Shown here: positions 37,601 to 50,600 of the stretch, piece by piece | How positions within the stretch are numbered: position 1 is the first letter of the stretch | Layout: each line of letters opens with the position of its first letter | Source: Lingula anatina | Lineage: Eukaryota > Brachiopoda > Lingulata > Lingulida > Lingulidae | Assembly: GCF_001039355.2 (NCBI RefSeq) | Contig: NW_019775411.1 | Coordinates: 58,325 to 122,324, forward strand | Direction: 5' to 3' | Length of the DNA stretch: 64,000 bases | Made by a program: the position numbers and the translations under genes | Notes under the pieces: generated by a model | What the model saw: the letters and a program-made list of their open reading frames with translations, nothing else | Told to the model about the DNA's origin: nothing | The model's database searches: none

Positions 37601-40600
37601 TTGACAGCATGTAGGCCTGTACTCAAGCGTCAGTGTCATTTTAACAGGGTTATGTAGCTATATGATCATATGGGAAGTCTGAAACTGTGAATCTCATAAT
37701 GACCTCGTGTCATTTTTAAAAGTCTGATAGTGGGGAAGACGTTGCAAAAATTTGGATATTTTTATCTTGGTTTTTTTTTTTTTTTTTTCGTGGTAAATGC
37801 AATATTGGGATTGGTATATTATGAGAGAAATTATCGAAAACGGGATCAAAATTAGCTTAAATAGCGTGCATCTCGCCAACAATGCCCCTTCCTTCCCCAC
37901 TTTGAGTTTAGTCATTGTGGTTACAGCATCGGGTGGTGTCATCAGCGTCTTGTTGCCTTGTTCACATAAGGGCCATGGTAGACGGTGTTAGTATGCATCT
38001 CTTATCTATTTACAAGATCAAATCGGTTTAATGCCTGTAATTTCGGCAAACAATCCATCCCTTTACTTTTGTGGTTCGAGGCAGACTCAGAAGGGGTGTA
38101 TGAATATATATATATAGGCCTATATAGGGAGATCGTACCTTCTTTCTCTTGCAGTGACAGATGCTTTACGTACACTTCGTTTTTTACTGGCAATACAGTA
38201 TCAAGCGCTAATGTCGCACACGGAAACTTCTGATAAGTGCTGGTATGTTTAAATGTGTCTTAAAAATACTTTGATATGTCTAATCAAAGCATTGACATTG
38301 ACATCTGCTTTGGCTTTCGTTTCTTGCATGGGAATAACCCTACTCACAGAAATTAAGAAGTGCAATCCAGAGTGTTATTGTTCAGATGTTGTTGAGAGGA
38401 CCTTAAATGTTGTCAGTTTGATCTTGATGCTCAGATGTGTTTGGCAGAGTCCCGTATATAATATTCATATTCTTAAAATCGATACTCATGCACTTACGTA
38501 GGCACATCACTCTCAGTTTCAAAATTAATGTGAAGGACGCAGAAGGGCGAGTTAATTACAGGGATTTTGATTGCATTTTCGATGCCTGGTTTACGGTATC
38601 TCCACCTTTTTCGCTCGTCATTAGCTCTGCATTGAAACGCTTTTTCGTGATTGTTTTTTACTTTTGTACGGGCTTAATGAATATTTTTCTGATCTGGAAT
38701 ATTAATTTTTTCATCGTTAATGCACTTCGAATGATGTGAACACGGTAAATTTCAGTACTAAACAAAAATTGTTTTATTTTGATAGAAAAATTAGATCCCT
38801 CTATCTTTAACTTTTGAAATTTGGTTGCTTATAAGTGCAGTTATTGATCAACCTCATTTATGACGAAATATACTCTGGATCCTTTGAGATAAACAAAAAA
38901 AATCTAGGGGGCATTTTAAAAAAGGGTGTGTTGCTCGGAAATTAAAATTAACCCGGTCAATCATTGTGTCATATTCCAACATCATGACTGGACAGTTAAC
39001 AATGGCCCCGTCCAATGTATGCTTTTGCCACAGATTAAAATTATATGTCCTTTGGGCGTTTTCATTTGTTTGGGCTTACAGGGAGAGGAAATTACGAAAT
39101 GATGAAAGTAGAGTAGGCCTACGTATGTCAGTGTCAGTGTCAGCGTCTTATTTCAATATCTTTCCTTCTCATGTGAACCCCAAAATGAGAGCCTTGCTTT
39201 ATTTATCTCGTGTAACTCGACGACACGAAGGGAAACCCGGTAACTGAGCGCCCGGGTGTTTTATCGTAGTGCTTTTTATAAATATATTAGTAAAGAATGG
39301 CCATGGGAACGCCTAGTTATATATCAGCTTTCAAAACAGTGAAAAGACCTACGTTATCCAGATATGAAATGGCCTTATTTTCCTGGATAGGACCAAAGTT
39401 ATTAAGATGTGGACAAATCCAAGAGAGTCTAACATCGGATATGCTCTAAGATAATTAGTCCTAGATGAGTGAAAAATATAAATACCTCACTTCAACAGGG
39501 AGCAAGCTTCGATCGATACCAGCATTTGATTGACCTGTTTACAAGTGCCACAAACGAAGTTTAACATCGCCTCTGGATAAATTATACCAGTGTTAAATAT
39601 TTTGGAAAAGAAAATGAAGATCGTCCTGTAGTGTTTTGAGTATGTATGCGAACACCATTTTCCACCAGGACTTCTTTTTTTAAAAAGAAAGTTCAAAGTT
39701 TTAACTTTAAAAGTTTAATGTTTTCAAAACGCTTAATAAACGGCCGGGGCTTGGTGCATCATAAAAGTACACTGTAGGCGTGGAGCGTATGTGTAGAACG
39801 CTTGGAGCACCCTTCTCCCTCATCAAGTTTCAAGATTCTTTCCAAAAATATAGCAAAACACAGACAGCTGAAAAATGAGGTTAATTTATGGCAATTAACG
39901 CTATCAAGATGGTTTATGTCTTATCTACTAGTCTTGTAAGGGTGTAATATGTCGTATTGTAGTGTATATACCAGTAACATGTGGTCAAATCATGTGGATT
40001 GATACCGGATAGATAATAAGATATGGTTAATTCATCAAAACGCTTATCATTGAAATACTGTAATCATTATAAATATATGGAATATTTTCATTATCCGTGG
40101 TGTGTCACTTGAGCACAGAATGGCTATAAAATACAGGGTAGAAATACAAAGTCACGTCTTACAACTAATTTTTATGGTTTCTGTAGGTTATTCTTTCCGT
40201 ATTCTTATCTTTGCTTTAATGCAAGCGGCATTGGTTAACACGATCAGCAGTATGTTATGTATCAAATGCTTCACGTCATCATGAAAGCTCTTCCTTGTGT
40301 CGGGTGCATTCGAAGAAACCTGTTATACGTGAAATGCTAACAGTTGTATCTCAGTCAGTTGTCAATAGAGGTCTATTTTGCCGGGCACTATAGTTCTTGT
40401 GTCTTCGTTTGTGTGGTATGAAGCGCATATGCGAAGAAATATTGCATTTTTATTTTACAATTCAAGCTGTTCCGTTCGTGTTCCCGTTTACGTCATCTCA
40501 TGTTCTTGTTAATCAAATGCCGGAGGTTGCCGTTGGTATTCTTTTCTCACTGCTGTATTGTTATGAAATGAAACAGTATCAGTTGCAGTTTACTAGATAG

Positions 40601-41071
40601 GTAACCATGAGTGATAATAGATAATCTTGTCAGCATACCTAATAGATCCTGCGACGGAAATTGCTCTTTTCCAAAAAAGCCAGAAAAAGAAGGTTAAAAA
40701 CCTGTGACAGGGACGGAACAAAAAACATATCTGAAGTCGACGTGTTCACGTTTTCGACTGTGTCTGTGCATTGCTGATTGCAGGTGCACATCTGACGTTT
40801 GTGTGTGGCAGTGTGCTCCCATTTGTTTACGTGTGCTTTAATAAGTGTGAACGCGAGCACGTGGACGAACGTGTGAGACTTATACTCTTTTCATCCCCTC
40901 ACCCCCACCCCCGGTGTGCAGGTCTGTCTTGAGCACGTAACTTAAGTTAACTCATTCGCTCGGAACACTACGCACCAGGTCCCACAGCGACTATTGGCCT
41001 CATTTAAAGGCAGGGGCCAGTCACGTGTAAGAAAAAAATGCCTCAGGAGTTTTTGATAGTTTTTTATGTTA

Positions 41072-41388
41072 GGCCACACTTTTTTATTTTTATGGATGAC
41101 ATCCTCTGGGTACCCCAAAATCGGTGCGAGAGGGCGAAAAAAAAAAAAACAGTCCAAAAAAAAAAAAAACTGCTTAAGTAAAGGAATGCTGTCAGTACAC
41201 AGCTGGAAACACAAATTTAACCACAGAAACACGTATCAAACTAACAATATGTCTTTATCCATGCTCTCAAAATATTAAAGCATTGTGAATACTTCGTAGA
41301 AATGTAAAAAAAAGTCATGAATTGATATACTTCATATTACNTCCGTGCGCGCGCAGGATGTCATCCATAAAATTAAAAAAGTGTGGCC
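41072..41388. mobile_element. 317-bp inverted-repeat element with 34-bp arms
   Basis: The left arm (41072-41105), beginning GGCCACACTTTTTTAT, and the right arm (41355-41388) are complementary at 33 of 34 positions. TTA flanks both sides (41069-41071 and 41389-41391). The interior is non-coding, with two poly-A tracts and one N (41341). Confidence 0.88.
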
Positions 41389-41781
41389 TTAACGCAAAAG
41401 AATAAATTATTATTCCACACTTGAGAGTCGTCAAAACCTGAAAGAGGATAGATCTTAGGTGAATGACATCCAAATTTTATCTTAAAACTAAGATACGTCA
41501 ACATTATATATTTTGAACGGTGACTGGCAGCGACAAGAATGTAGTTGGATCTGTAAGTATTTATCGTTTTGTTGAAGATTCATAAGTGCTGCCACAAACC
41601 GATGGACTTTTGATTATTTAAGATTAGTGTCATTGTTGATGGAAAATAGGGCGGGCCCTGTAGATGTTGTATGGGCGATTTTTATAGATAGGTCTTTAAA
41701 AATATTAAAACCTAAAAATACAATTTTTTCTTTCCATGATTGGCATAAGCACTTGCTGGTTCTGTTCTTTTGCCTGTAACG

Positions 41782-41876
41782 TCAGATAGGACCACTGATA
41801 TAGGTATTATTATTATTTGACAACAGTAAAGTAGATCTTAAGAGATGCATCAGTAATAATACCTATATTTTCCTTA
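41782..41876. repeat. Nested inverted repeats
   Basis: ATATAGGTATTATTATTA (near 41798) pairs imperfectly with TAATAATACCTATAT (near 41852), and GTAGATCTTAAG pairs with CTTAAGATCTATAC. The two palindromes overlap. This could be a decayed foldback element. Confidence 0.5.
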
Positions 41877-44800
41877 AGATCTATACGGTGAATTAACTTG
41901 AATCCTCAATAGAACCACTGATGAAACGATTATACCAGGCATCCTATTCTAACTTTTATTATACAAGTATAGTATTCTTGTTAGGGTATTTATACTTTTC
42001 AGTTAATTTCTGGTTAATTTGTTGCGGTATTGCTTGGCGCACATAGATTTGCGTGATACTGATTTTTATTCAAAAGACGCCAATCTAATCCCTCTGTTGT
42101 CCCACCACCGCTAAAGTACAGTAAGTGCGGACTGGTTCACAGCTAAAAGATCAAATTAAGTCACCAAGGATATAGTCAAAAAAAGCATATATTTGCGTAC
42201 AATGGCACTTTTGGTGTTACATCTCTCTCTCTCTGTTTGTGTGCGTATGTGTGTGTGTGCGCGCTCGTGTTGAAGAAACTGTTCATGATCTTTTAGGGGG
42301 AAATGACACAAAAAATCGAATCAGCTTGACGTCACCGAGAGTTTTCTAATACTTGCCAATTGATAAGCACCCTGTCGTATTCCAATCTCGTGAAAATACA
42401 AAACATTGTAAGACGTTCTTCTTTCTCGTCTTAAGCCAAATAACCTCACGAAAATTAGATATTTGAGCTGGTGTAGTAATTTTCTTATTCCAATACCACA
42501 AAGGTCTAACATGTCTTTGTGGCCTAAACATAAGATCTCTCAATTTAAAAAGGAAGATTTAAAACAAAACTCTAATAAAGTGTCCCTTTAACTTGTTTGT
42601 AGTTTTGAACTATGGTTTATCGCACGAGAAAAGGCTATTAAAAAGGTGAAACAATACAATATGGGCGTAACGTGACGATAACTATGTTACTTGTCCATCT
42701 TGCAAACCACAAAGATGACGAAGAGGGATATTGACATGTAGCATGCCCATGTACCATTTAATTTTTTATCTATATGAACCACGAAAGATAAATGAATATT
42801 TTTGATGCCTTTAGACGAGCTGAATAACACCTCAACCTCTTGCGTTTTTTAAAAATTTTGGTGAGCAATTTTTTTATTCATACGATTACATCACCGTCAA
42901 ACATAGGAACCACATTGAATGACCATCAGTGTTTGTCTGTGGGCGCATTCCCAGCCAAGTTATGGCGGTTTTACTTAGTGCTGTGTAGAAGTCTATTGAT
43001 GGGACGATGGTTAACACATCTTCACACCTGTGACTTAGATGAAATGTACCTTTTACGAGAGGCCATCCACCTGTAGCTGTTACAAAATCGTTCAATTTTG
43101 CAACAGCTAGAAGGTGCCTGGTAGGGGGAAAATTACATGCGGGCCTCCAGTTGTAACAGATAGTTTAAAATTAAGAAAATCGACTTAATACAGTTATTAT
43201 TATGTTCAAGCAGCCTTGGTTCTTTCTACAAACAGACACGGCGTCAATAAAAAGTCATTACCTTTGGAAGGAGTTATCTCATCGTATCATTATAGTTTTA
43301 TCATAATGACTATTTGCATATTCCACCATTAGTGACTTGGTTTTTCAAGCATCCATCGTGAATCAAATTGTCATGATCACTTAATCAAGAACGGCGTAAA
43401 GGAGAGTTTATATTTGTTACTGGGTTGGAAACACGGGATCTCTCCCTAAACCCGATTATCAGGTACCAGTCTATTTATATTGACACTAGTGATTTCTGGA
43501 TGTCAGGAAGTGTATGCATAGTTGTGATAGGCAGTATATCTGTTTTTCTCTCTTTTTTTTTAAAAGCCCCCCCCCCCCCTCGCCCCAAACCCGATTGTTA
43601 CGAAGGACTCAAAATATGTCTTTTCTCCCTTCTTAGGGGTGACGGGGTGGGGTTGCGCTGATCGGAAAACTGTTATTTTTTGTGCGGGTTGGGGTGACAG
43701 AGGGTGTGCATCACCTACTAGATCTGCGTATGATTGATATAGGCAAGGTGAAGTTTGGATCTAGCCCTTCACCAGTGCTACGAACGACGTTGACACCAAC
43801 TTGCAACGCAAGTGCAACAGCGATTACTCTAAATGTGACGGCAGGTCTTAAAAAGTTCCGCTCAACTGTAGCAATTGTGTTTTACTGCTTTCATCATCCT
43901 TACTGCCTCCACACTCGTAGAGTTCCCAGTTTATGGGGATCGAAGACTATTTTCTTGGTGTCGATGATACCTGTGAGGTCATTAGAGAAAAGATTATTGG
44001 TAAGGCCTACAGATAAAAGTGATGACCGATACCCATAATTTTTTGCCCTGAATGAAAGATAACAGAATTTCTTTTAGAACTTTTGAAATCTGTGTATGTG
44101 TGGCCTATTTAATATCCCGCATCACTTAATGCAAGACCAAGATGCTTCTCATTATACTATAATCAACCATGAAATTCATTATTTTGATGAAAAAAGGGCT
44201 TCTTTGGTTTTGAATCATTTTATCATCAAATGTTTGATTTGCTCAATTTTCAACTAGGCCCTAATATTTTTTACAAATAAATAAATTTAAAAAAAAAAAA
44301 AAAAAGGATGGTGAAGATGATGACTTGTGAACGATATGTACAAATATGTATAAAAGCCAGATTAAACGGTTATAAACTGACGAAAGAAAACATTCCGTGC
44401 TGTGGTTGGGGAGGGGCGGGGGTAGCCTTATTTACAAACTGCGGACATTTCAGACTACCATAACCTAGATTCAGTCACGTGATCAAAATCGATCAAAGTG
44501 GAACTATCTTTTAATTTCTGGCAGCTCTTTTTTTAAGCGAATGCAAATTGTGTGTCATTTTATTGTACTATCAGCATCAAAAATTTTATCTTGATTCAAC
44601 GATATTATGAAGTGGAGTGAGTAGCCATTACTGCCACTACAGGTTGTTTAACTTGGTCCGCCGCTGCCTCCTCCCCCCCCCAACTCTCTTTGCATTTATA
44701 ATAGGCTACCCATGGTTCCGTCTTATGCCCTGTTTTATGCAGTAAAGTAGGGGAAGAAGTAAAATGATAAAAAGGTCCATGATCATATACAGGAAAGACA

Positions 44801-45864
44801 ATGATGCAACACACGCCAGTCACACTCCGTGTTAGGTATTTTATCAGGCCTTTGATTTATATCATTTTGAGGAAGAGCTCCTTCCTTTTAAAGGAAGACT
44901 CTGAAAAATTAACTCATAACAGATAATTGGTCAGATAGGAGGAATGCATGATATAGTCTAAAATTCGTAGTGAAGACAGGTAAAATGCCTGTAAATAGGG
45001 CTTTCAGAAACCGCCTGAGTTAAAACGCGCTTTGTGTAATTTTGTAATAAATAGGCCTACCCTATATGCCCTAATTAACTCATCGGGGCAGGCCTGCACG
45101 AAGATAAAACAACACAAAAGACAGTCTTATCAGTTATTTATTATATATGCACTATTAGTCAAGTATATCACTATAACAAATACAATGAACATAATACAAA
45201 GAAGTTGCACGCTTGTCAAATTTGAGATATAGGCCTAACCATTGTTGCTTTGCAAGAGCTAGCACTTTGCCTTGCAATAATATATTTTGCAGCAGAGCAC
45301 AGAATGAGTTGTCTGTGCAGTGGAAACTGCAGTGCCCTTATGTGCTACCATACATAGACTTTCACAGTCATTGTGACTCATGAGGCAGCCAGTTGTTTAA
45401 AAACGTTCATTTTAACAAAGTGCGAGGCTGTTTGCCTCATGTTACTGCTGCAACCTGCTGTGGGAGATTTTAGGAATACTGGGACCTAGTCCTCCTTAAC
45501 CTCGAGAAATAAATCATTATCCATGGTAAAATCACCTGAGCACAAAACACACGTAAGACTTGACAGTCTGAAAACATGATTTCATGATAGATTATCGTTT
45601 GGAGCGTCTGCTGTATGCACCTGTACCAGTAGAACTGTAGGCGGCCCGCCGGTCGATGCAGCAGTTGTGCTGTTTGACCCTCTTAGTTTTATTGAATAAT
45701 CTTAACCAAACAAAGCTATATAATATCTACCTGTCTGTCTATGTAAGACAGCTTTTGGCCAACAGCCGGCAAATTTAATTTTAGCGCACTTTCAACTTCC
45801 CTAAACAAACAAAATGAACAGATTGCTGGCAATGCATTCTGGGATTTGCGCAAGCACCTGGTAG

Positions 45865-45930
45865 ATGCCCGGATGTTATAATCAGAGAAGATGCATCGGT
45901 GAAGTCATGGCAGGAAAAAGAAGACGTTAA
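45865..45930 (+). other. Possible 21-codon upstream ORF before the Cav1 start
   Basis: ATG CCC GGA TGT and onward to CGT TAA reads MPGCYNQRRCIGEVMAGKRR plus R, and stops 36 nt before the proposed Cav1 ATG, in the same frame. It is a uORF only if transcription starts upstream of 45865, which the sequence does not show. Confidence 0.3.
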
Positions 45931-45966
45931 CATTTTCACTAATATCATCTGTGTAACACCATCAAG

Positions 45967-45985
45967 ATGTCCGGGCAAGACTCAG
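45967..45985 (+). CDS. CACNA1 (Cav1): Cav1 coding exon 1 (19 nt)
   Basis: ATG TCC GGG CAA GAC TCA G and donor TCAG|GTATGG encode MSGQDS plus the first base of Gly7. It is chosen as exon 1 because it has an ATG in good context (A at -3), a good donor, and the exact phase (1 nt) required by the acceptor at 61321. The preceding in-frame codon series contains TAA (45928 and again at 45940), so translation cannot start upstream in this frame. No protein similarity can prove so short an exon; a transcript would. An alternative first exon remains possible. Confidence 0.68.
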
Positions 45986-47577
45986 GTATGGTAACCGAAT
46001 GTTTTCCGTTTACAGAGGAAAAGGAAACAAGGATACTGTTATCTTAAGGTTAAAATTTCAGCGTTTATTTAGAAGATACCGGCACCGTATTTTTTTGACA
46101 GCTCGAAGATGGCTGAATGAAATACCGCATCAGCTGTTAGTAAACACTGCTCCGGTCGTGATTCTGAGAAAGCGTAGTCGTAATATTTTATTCATTCTGA
46201 CATTTACGTTTATGTTTCAACATTATACTGGTCCGAAGCGGTCGATTTCTATAAGGATGTGATTTACGTTGATTATATGTGATAAGCACATTTCAGATCT
46301 ATATACAAAAGCATAGGCTTAGCCGTATAGCACAGCAGCATATGAAACACGACTGAAATAGTATTGGTTAGTACAGCCGATACAGACCGACTGGTTTATA
46401 TGTAGAAAGGCAGGGGATTATTAAAAATCTGTCCTTGTGATGTAGTATATAGTTGTGTACGTAGTATATACATATTACTTAGCTTCACATTTTTCCCAGG
46501 TATGAAATCAGCATCAGTGTCACAGGTGCTAGGGTAGTGTTTTGTAATGCCCTGCTCTTAGTCTAACTCATACCATAGTAAAAACATGTGCTGAGCCACA
46601 TACATATATATGCATACAAGGCAGTATCCATATGGAGAAGCAAACAGACTCCATACAATGAGAAACAACAAGAAGCTCCACCTTAAATTACCTGGATACC
46701 CATGGATCTTTTCACACCAGGGTATGAATTAAATCAATGTGGGTTCTATATTGCCTTGACTTGATAGCTAATATGAAGGGACTAATTAGAGCAACAAAAG
46801 GCTACAGATACAGCATTTCCCTATCATGATTATAGATCCATGCCAATGCTAAGCTTCTTATCATGAGCATGAAGATATATATCTTGTTCCTTAAGGCGGT
46901 TCATTAGAATGAGTATGTTAAGTAAGATGACATGATTTTAACTATATAGCAGCTTGTTAGCCTATGTTGTGAAGTATCATGGATAGCTTACTATGGGCAG
47001 AGTGTTTAAATATACAGACTGAACAGAAGCTAGTTTTATTCTGCATGACATGGCAACACATATTCCTCAGATTTATTATACTGATAATGTTGGTCCCATA
47101 GGAGTGTTTAAGATCCCCCCTCCCTCCATGTGAGCAGTGTGGTTTTTCCTGTCACTTTTTAACCTATGGCTGCATGCATGATGGATATTTGGACAGCGAG
47201 GTTAAGTCTAGGATTTAACTGAGGTGTATAGGCATTTCAGTAAATCAAGAATTCAAGTGGTTGGTGTGGTTAGAATTCTATATTGACATTGGGTTTTAAA
47301 TCTGAGGCTGTGCATGTCATGTACAATAAAGGGACAGTGTACTTTTCCCTGCGTAAGTGTTTTGATTATTTAAGTTGCACTGATTTTCCCCTGCATTGAT
47401 TAGGTTTTTCAAGGAGTTGTCAACCCTGAAAATGCAATATGTGCTTAAAGCACTCAGTCAAGGGGACATGAGGTCTCGATTTAAAATACAAGAGAGAATT
47501 GATTACTATCCTCACCTTGACTATCTTGATTTTATGCCTGATTATCTTTTGTCACCTCATCTCTCTCTCTGTCTCTT

Positions 47578-47614
<37 letters not shown>

Positions 47615-50600
47615 CACATTCATGCCTTTGGCTAATTTTTGAGGCTTGTTTCTAGAAAATTGTGAACATAGATAATATATGCATTGCATTCACTGTAGTA
47701 GCAAAAGATATGGCCAACACTTCAGCAAGCACATATATGGCTCCAGATATTGATTGGTCTCTGTAATATTATTTCACTTCATTGTTTACCTGCGTAAAAG
47801 TTGAGTACATCTTCATATTTTGAGGTTACAGTAACCGTTACAGTATAAAAATATCCTGGCTGTCAAGACACAGGGTAAGAATTCTAAACCTAGCCAGCTG
47901 GGGGAGGGGACTTAACAGTTCTTTTAAGTTAACAGTTGGGCAGGTAAATTAACAAGTTAAAAGTAGAATTTTGAAATAATCCAGTTGGCCAAGCATAACT
48001 TTTCCCCTTGCCTATGCATATTGAGGGTGTGTTTATGAATATACCATTGTGTATAATAAATCAGTGATTCCCAAACAGATGTGGATTGTCTCGGGTGTGC
48101 AGTTCATAGCACAGACAGTCCTGATATACCTTGAATTGGCTTAGTTCCTCACCTGTAAACAGAACAGCGGAGGCTTTTGTGATGTTCTCTAACTTAATTG
48201 ATGTGAAATTGTCGCTCCTAGCTCAGATAAAAGAGAGACTTTTTCAGGACAGTTCATATGAAAAATAAATAAATACATGAATAAATAAAACAATATGAAA
48301 TGAAAATAATGATTGTAAATTGTATTTATCACAAAGGAACTTGTGAGATAGTTATGGAATACAACAATTTAATATGGTTTGCTTGGAAAAATTCAGATTA
48401 GCTAGATGCTGGTGAACATGAATAGCTTTCACAGAAGCAATCTTCAGTGTTCACTACATAAATGGAGGCTGAAATGTTACATGTTCCCTTGTTAAATGTC
48501 AAAGGCTTATTTCTGGATTTTTATATCGGCCTGTGGTATATGCTATACCTGAGGCAGGTGTAAGGAAAACTGGTGGTGGTTTGGAGGGGGTTGTAATATG
48601 ATGTTCAGATTCTGACAATGATTAGTCGATTCCCTGGTGAAGTGATTTTAAAGGATTTGAAAGGTGGGGGGGGGAGAGTGGCCTTACCTGTTAACATGGT
48701 GAAAAGATGGCAATTTAGAGCAAATATAGTGCTTTCAATGTGAAAACAATTATTCTCCTTTGTATTCATTGGTAGATGAACAATTGGACGAAGAATAAAA
48801 ATCAACATCTCTGATTGATGCTAGACTCAGTAAACACATGTATTGGTATTATTTCATATGGAGAAACTTTCATTGAGCCATACAAAAACGTTGGGGCTGA
48901 AAATAAAAAGCGTAAAGGTGAGCCTCCTGCTCCCTGCTATGAATCACACCTTCAGATCCTTATCTCGGAGAAAGATTAACCCGACCAGTTACTGTCTTCG
49001 TCAGAGGGCATACTTTCCCCAGAATAGATAGTGTAGATAGATGTTGCTCAGGTAGCCTGGTGCACAGGGTAGATACCTTTACCTCCACCCACACCTGAGC
49101 ACACAAATGTTGAGGAAGGGTTTCTATTTAAGAAGTGAAGAAAATTAACCTTGTATCTTGGACAGCGATGGTCGTGAACTCCTCACCTTTGAATATATAT
49201 TTTAAACTTCTATCTTTATTTGACTACTAGTATCCAGTTTTTTTTTACTTTAAGATTGTTTTATTTTGAATTGCATGATTAATTGGATGTTTGCATTTTT
49301 ATTTTGATAACTAAAATTTTTAAGCCCATAGTGCAGCTTTTATTTTATAGTCATGACATAAGATTTGAAGGCCAGGTGCTGCACATTGGATAAGTCAACA
49401 TTCTTTTAGAAAGGTGAAACAAACCCATACTATATATTAGATTTAAAGTATAAAATTAGTATGTGAATGACATATGTAACAAAACTTATAAACTGCTTAA
49501 GTAGTACTAGGTCTACTACCAAGTTAGCTTCAAAAATAAAGACAGTTGAAAATGTCAAAATGAACAAACATGTTGAAATTTTCTTGCTTAATGCTCTTTT
49601 ATTATTGGATATTGTAAATGAGGCACATTTTATTTTATTTGTTATTATAAATAAGGTATGTTTTATAAAGTTTGTCAACTACATTTTTATGATCCATATG
49701 GGTTCATGGCAACTTCTCTCCTGTTTCAGTAGTGTACGTGAAGGAAATGATGGTAGTGTTCAGCCTTACGTACACAATTATGGTCTGTTGCAGTTTCACA
49801 GATTTTATTTACAAATTGAATAAATGAATAGATAAATGGAGAAATAAATGGATAATAGTAAATAATCTTCATTGTTTCCAGCACATTTTTTTTTCAAAAG
49901 GCTATGACCCAGCCAATATTGTACAGCGCAATATTGGAATGTCCTTTTCGTATCTATAATGAAGGTTAAAAAACCCTCACATGCATAATATAACTCTAGT
50001 AAGATGTATTTGAACATTAGTCTGAGACCCCATCCTCATACCTAGATCGAGCAAGCAGAATCGACCAATCTCCAAGGTTTTGTTGTTTTTTTTGCTAAAT
50101 TACAATCAGCTTAAGCGGCTCTGATGTCTGGTACATCTACTGAAGCTGGTAAGGGATAATTAACTATCATTAAGCAGCTTCAGTAGGCGTGCCAGACATA
50201 TAAGCCGCTAAATCTGAATGCAATTTAGCGAGAATCCCTTGGGAGATGGGTCGAACTTGCTAGATCGATCTTGGTATGGGAATGGGGTGTAATGGTGGTG
50301 TTCTTGGATACGTGTTCTGTTTCTTGCCTGGAATGCCATGCGACTTAATCATGGCCTTGAGTAGGAACAGTATTTGCAGAAAGATTTAGGAAAAGTCTAG
50401 GTCAATCTTTAATATTAGGTAAATGGCTGGTTTTGTTGTTTTGATATTGTTATGTCAATAGCAGAAGTGTGTAATAAGAAATGAACCATCCCTCAGAGAC
50501 TTGATGCTGTATTATGAATAGAATTGACTCGTCTTAGCAAAGTTCATGCTCTCCGTATGTTAATTCCCAGAAGAAATTATCTTCATTGTTGTAACACATG

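Larger units (their letters stand above)
31435..45966. other. Head-to-head intergenic region between DCP1 and Cav1
   Basis: 14.5 kb between the two start codons, which point away from each other. No gene is recognised: the open frames (for example 32408-32704, 38966-39247, 43682-44038) lack similarity, splice context or coding character. Contents are three inverted-repeat elements, an N gap, homopolymer tracts and nested palindromes near 41.8 kb. Promoters and 5' UTRs of both genes must lie here but show no clear core elements. Confidence 0.75.

Noticed and set aside
43682-44038. 119-codon plus-strand open frame in the intergenic region
   Set aside because: No recognised motif, no matching exons around it, and its length is within chance in this GC-richer patch.
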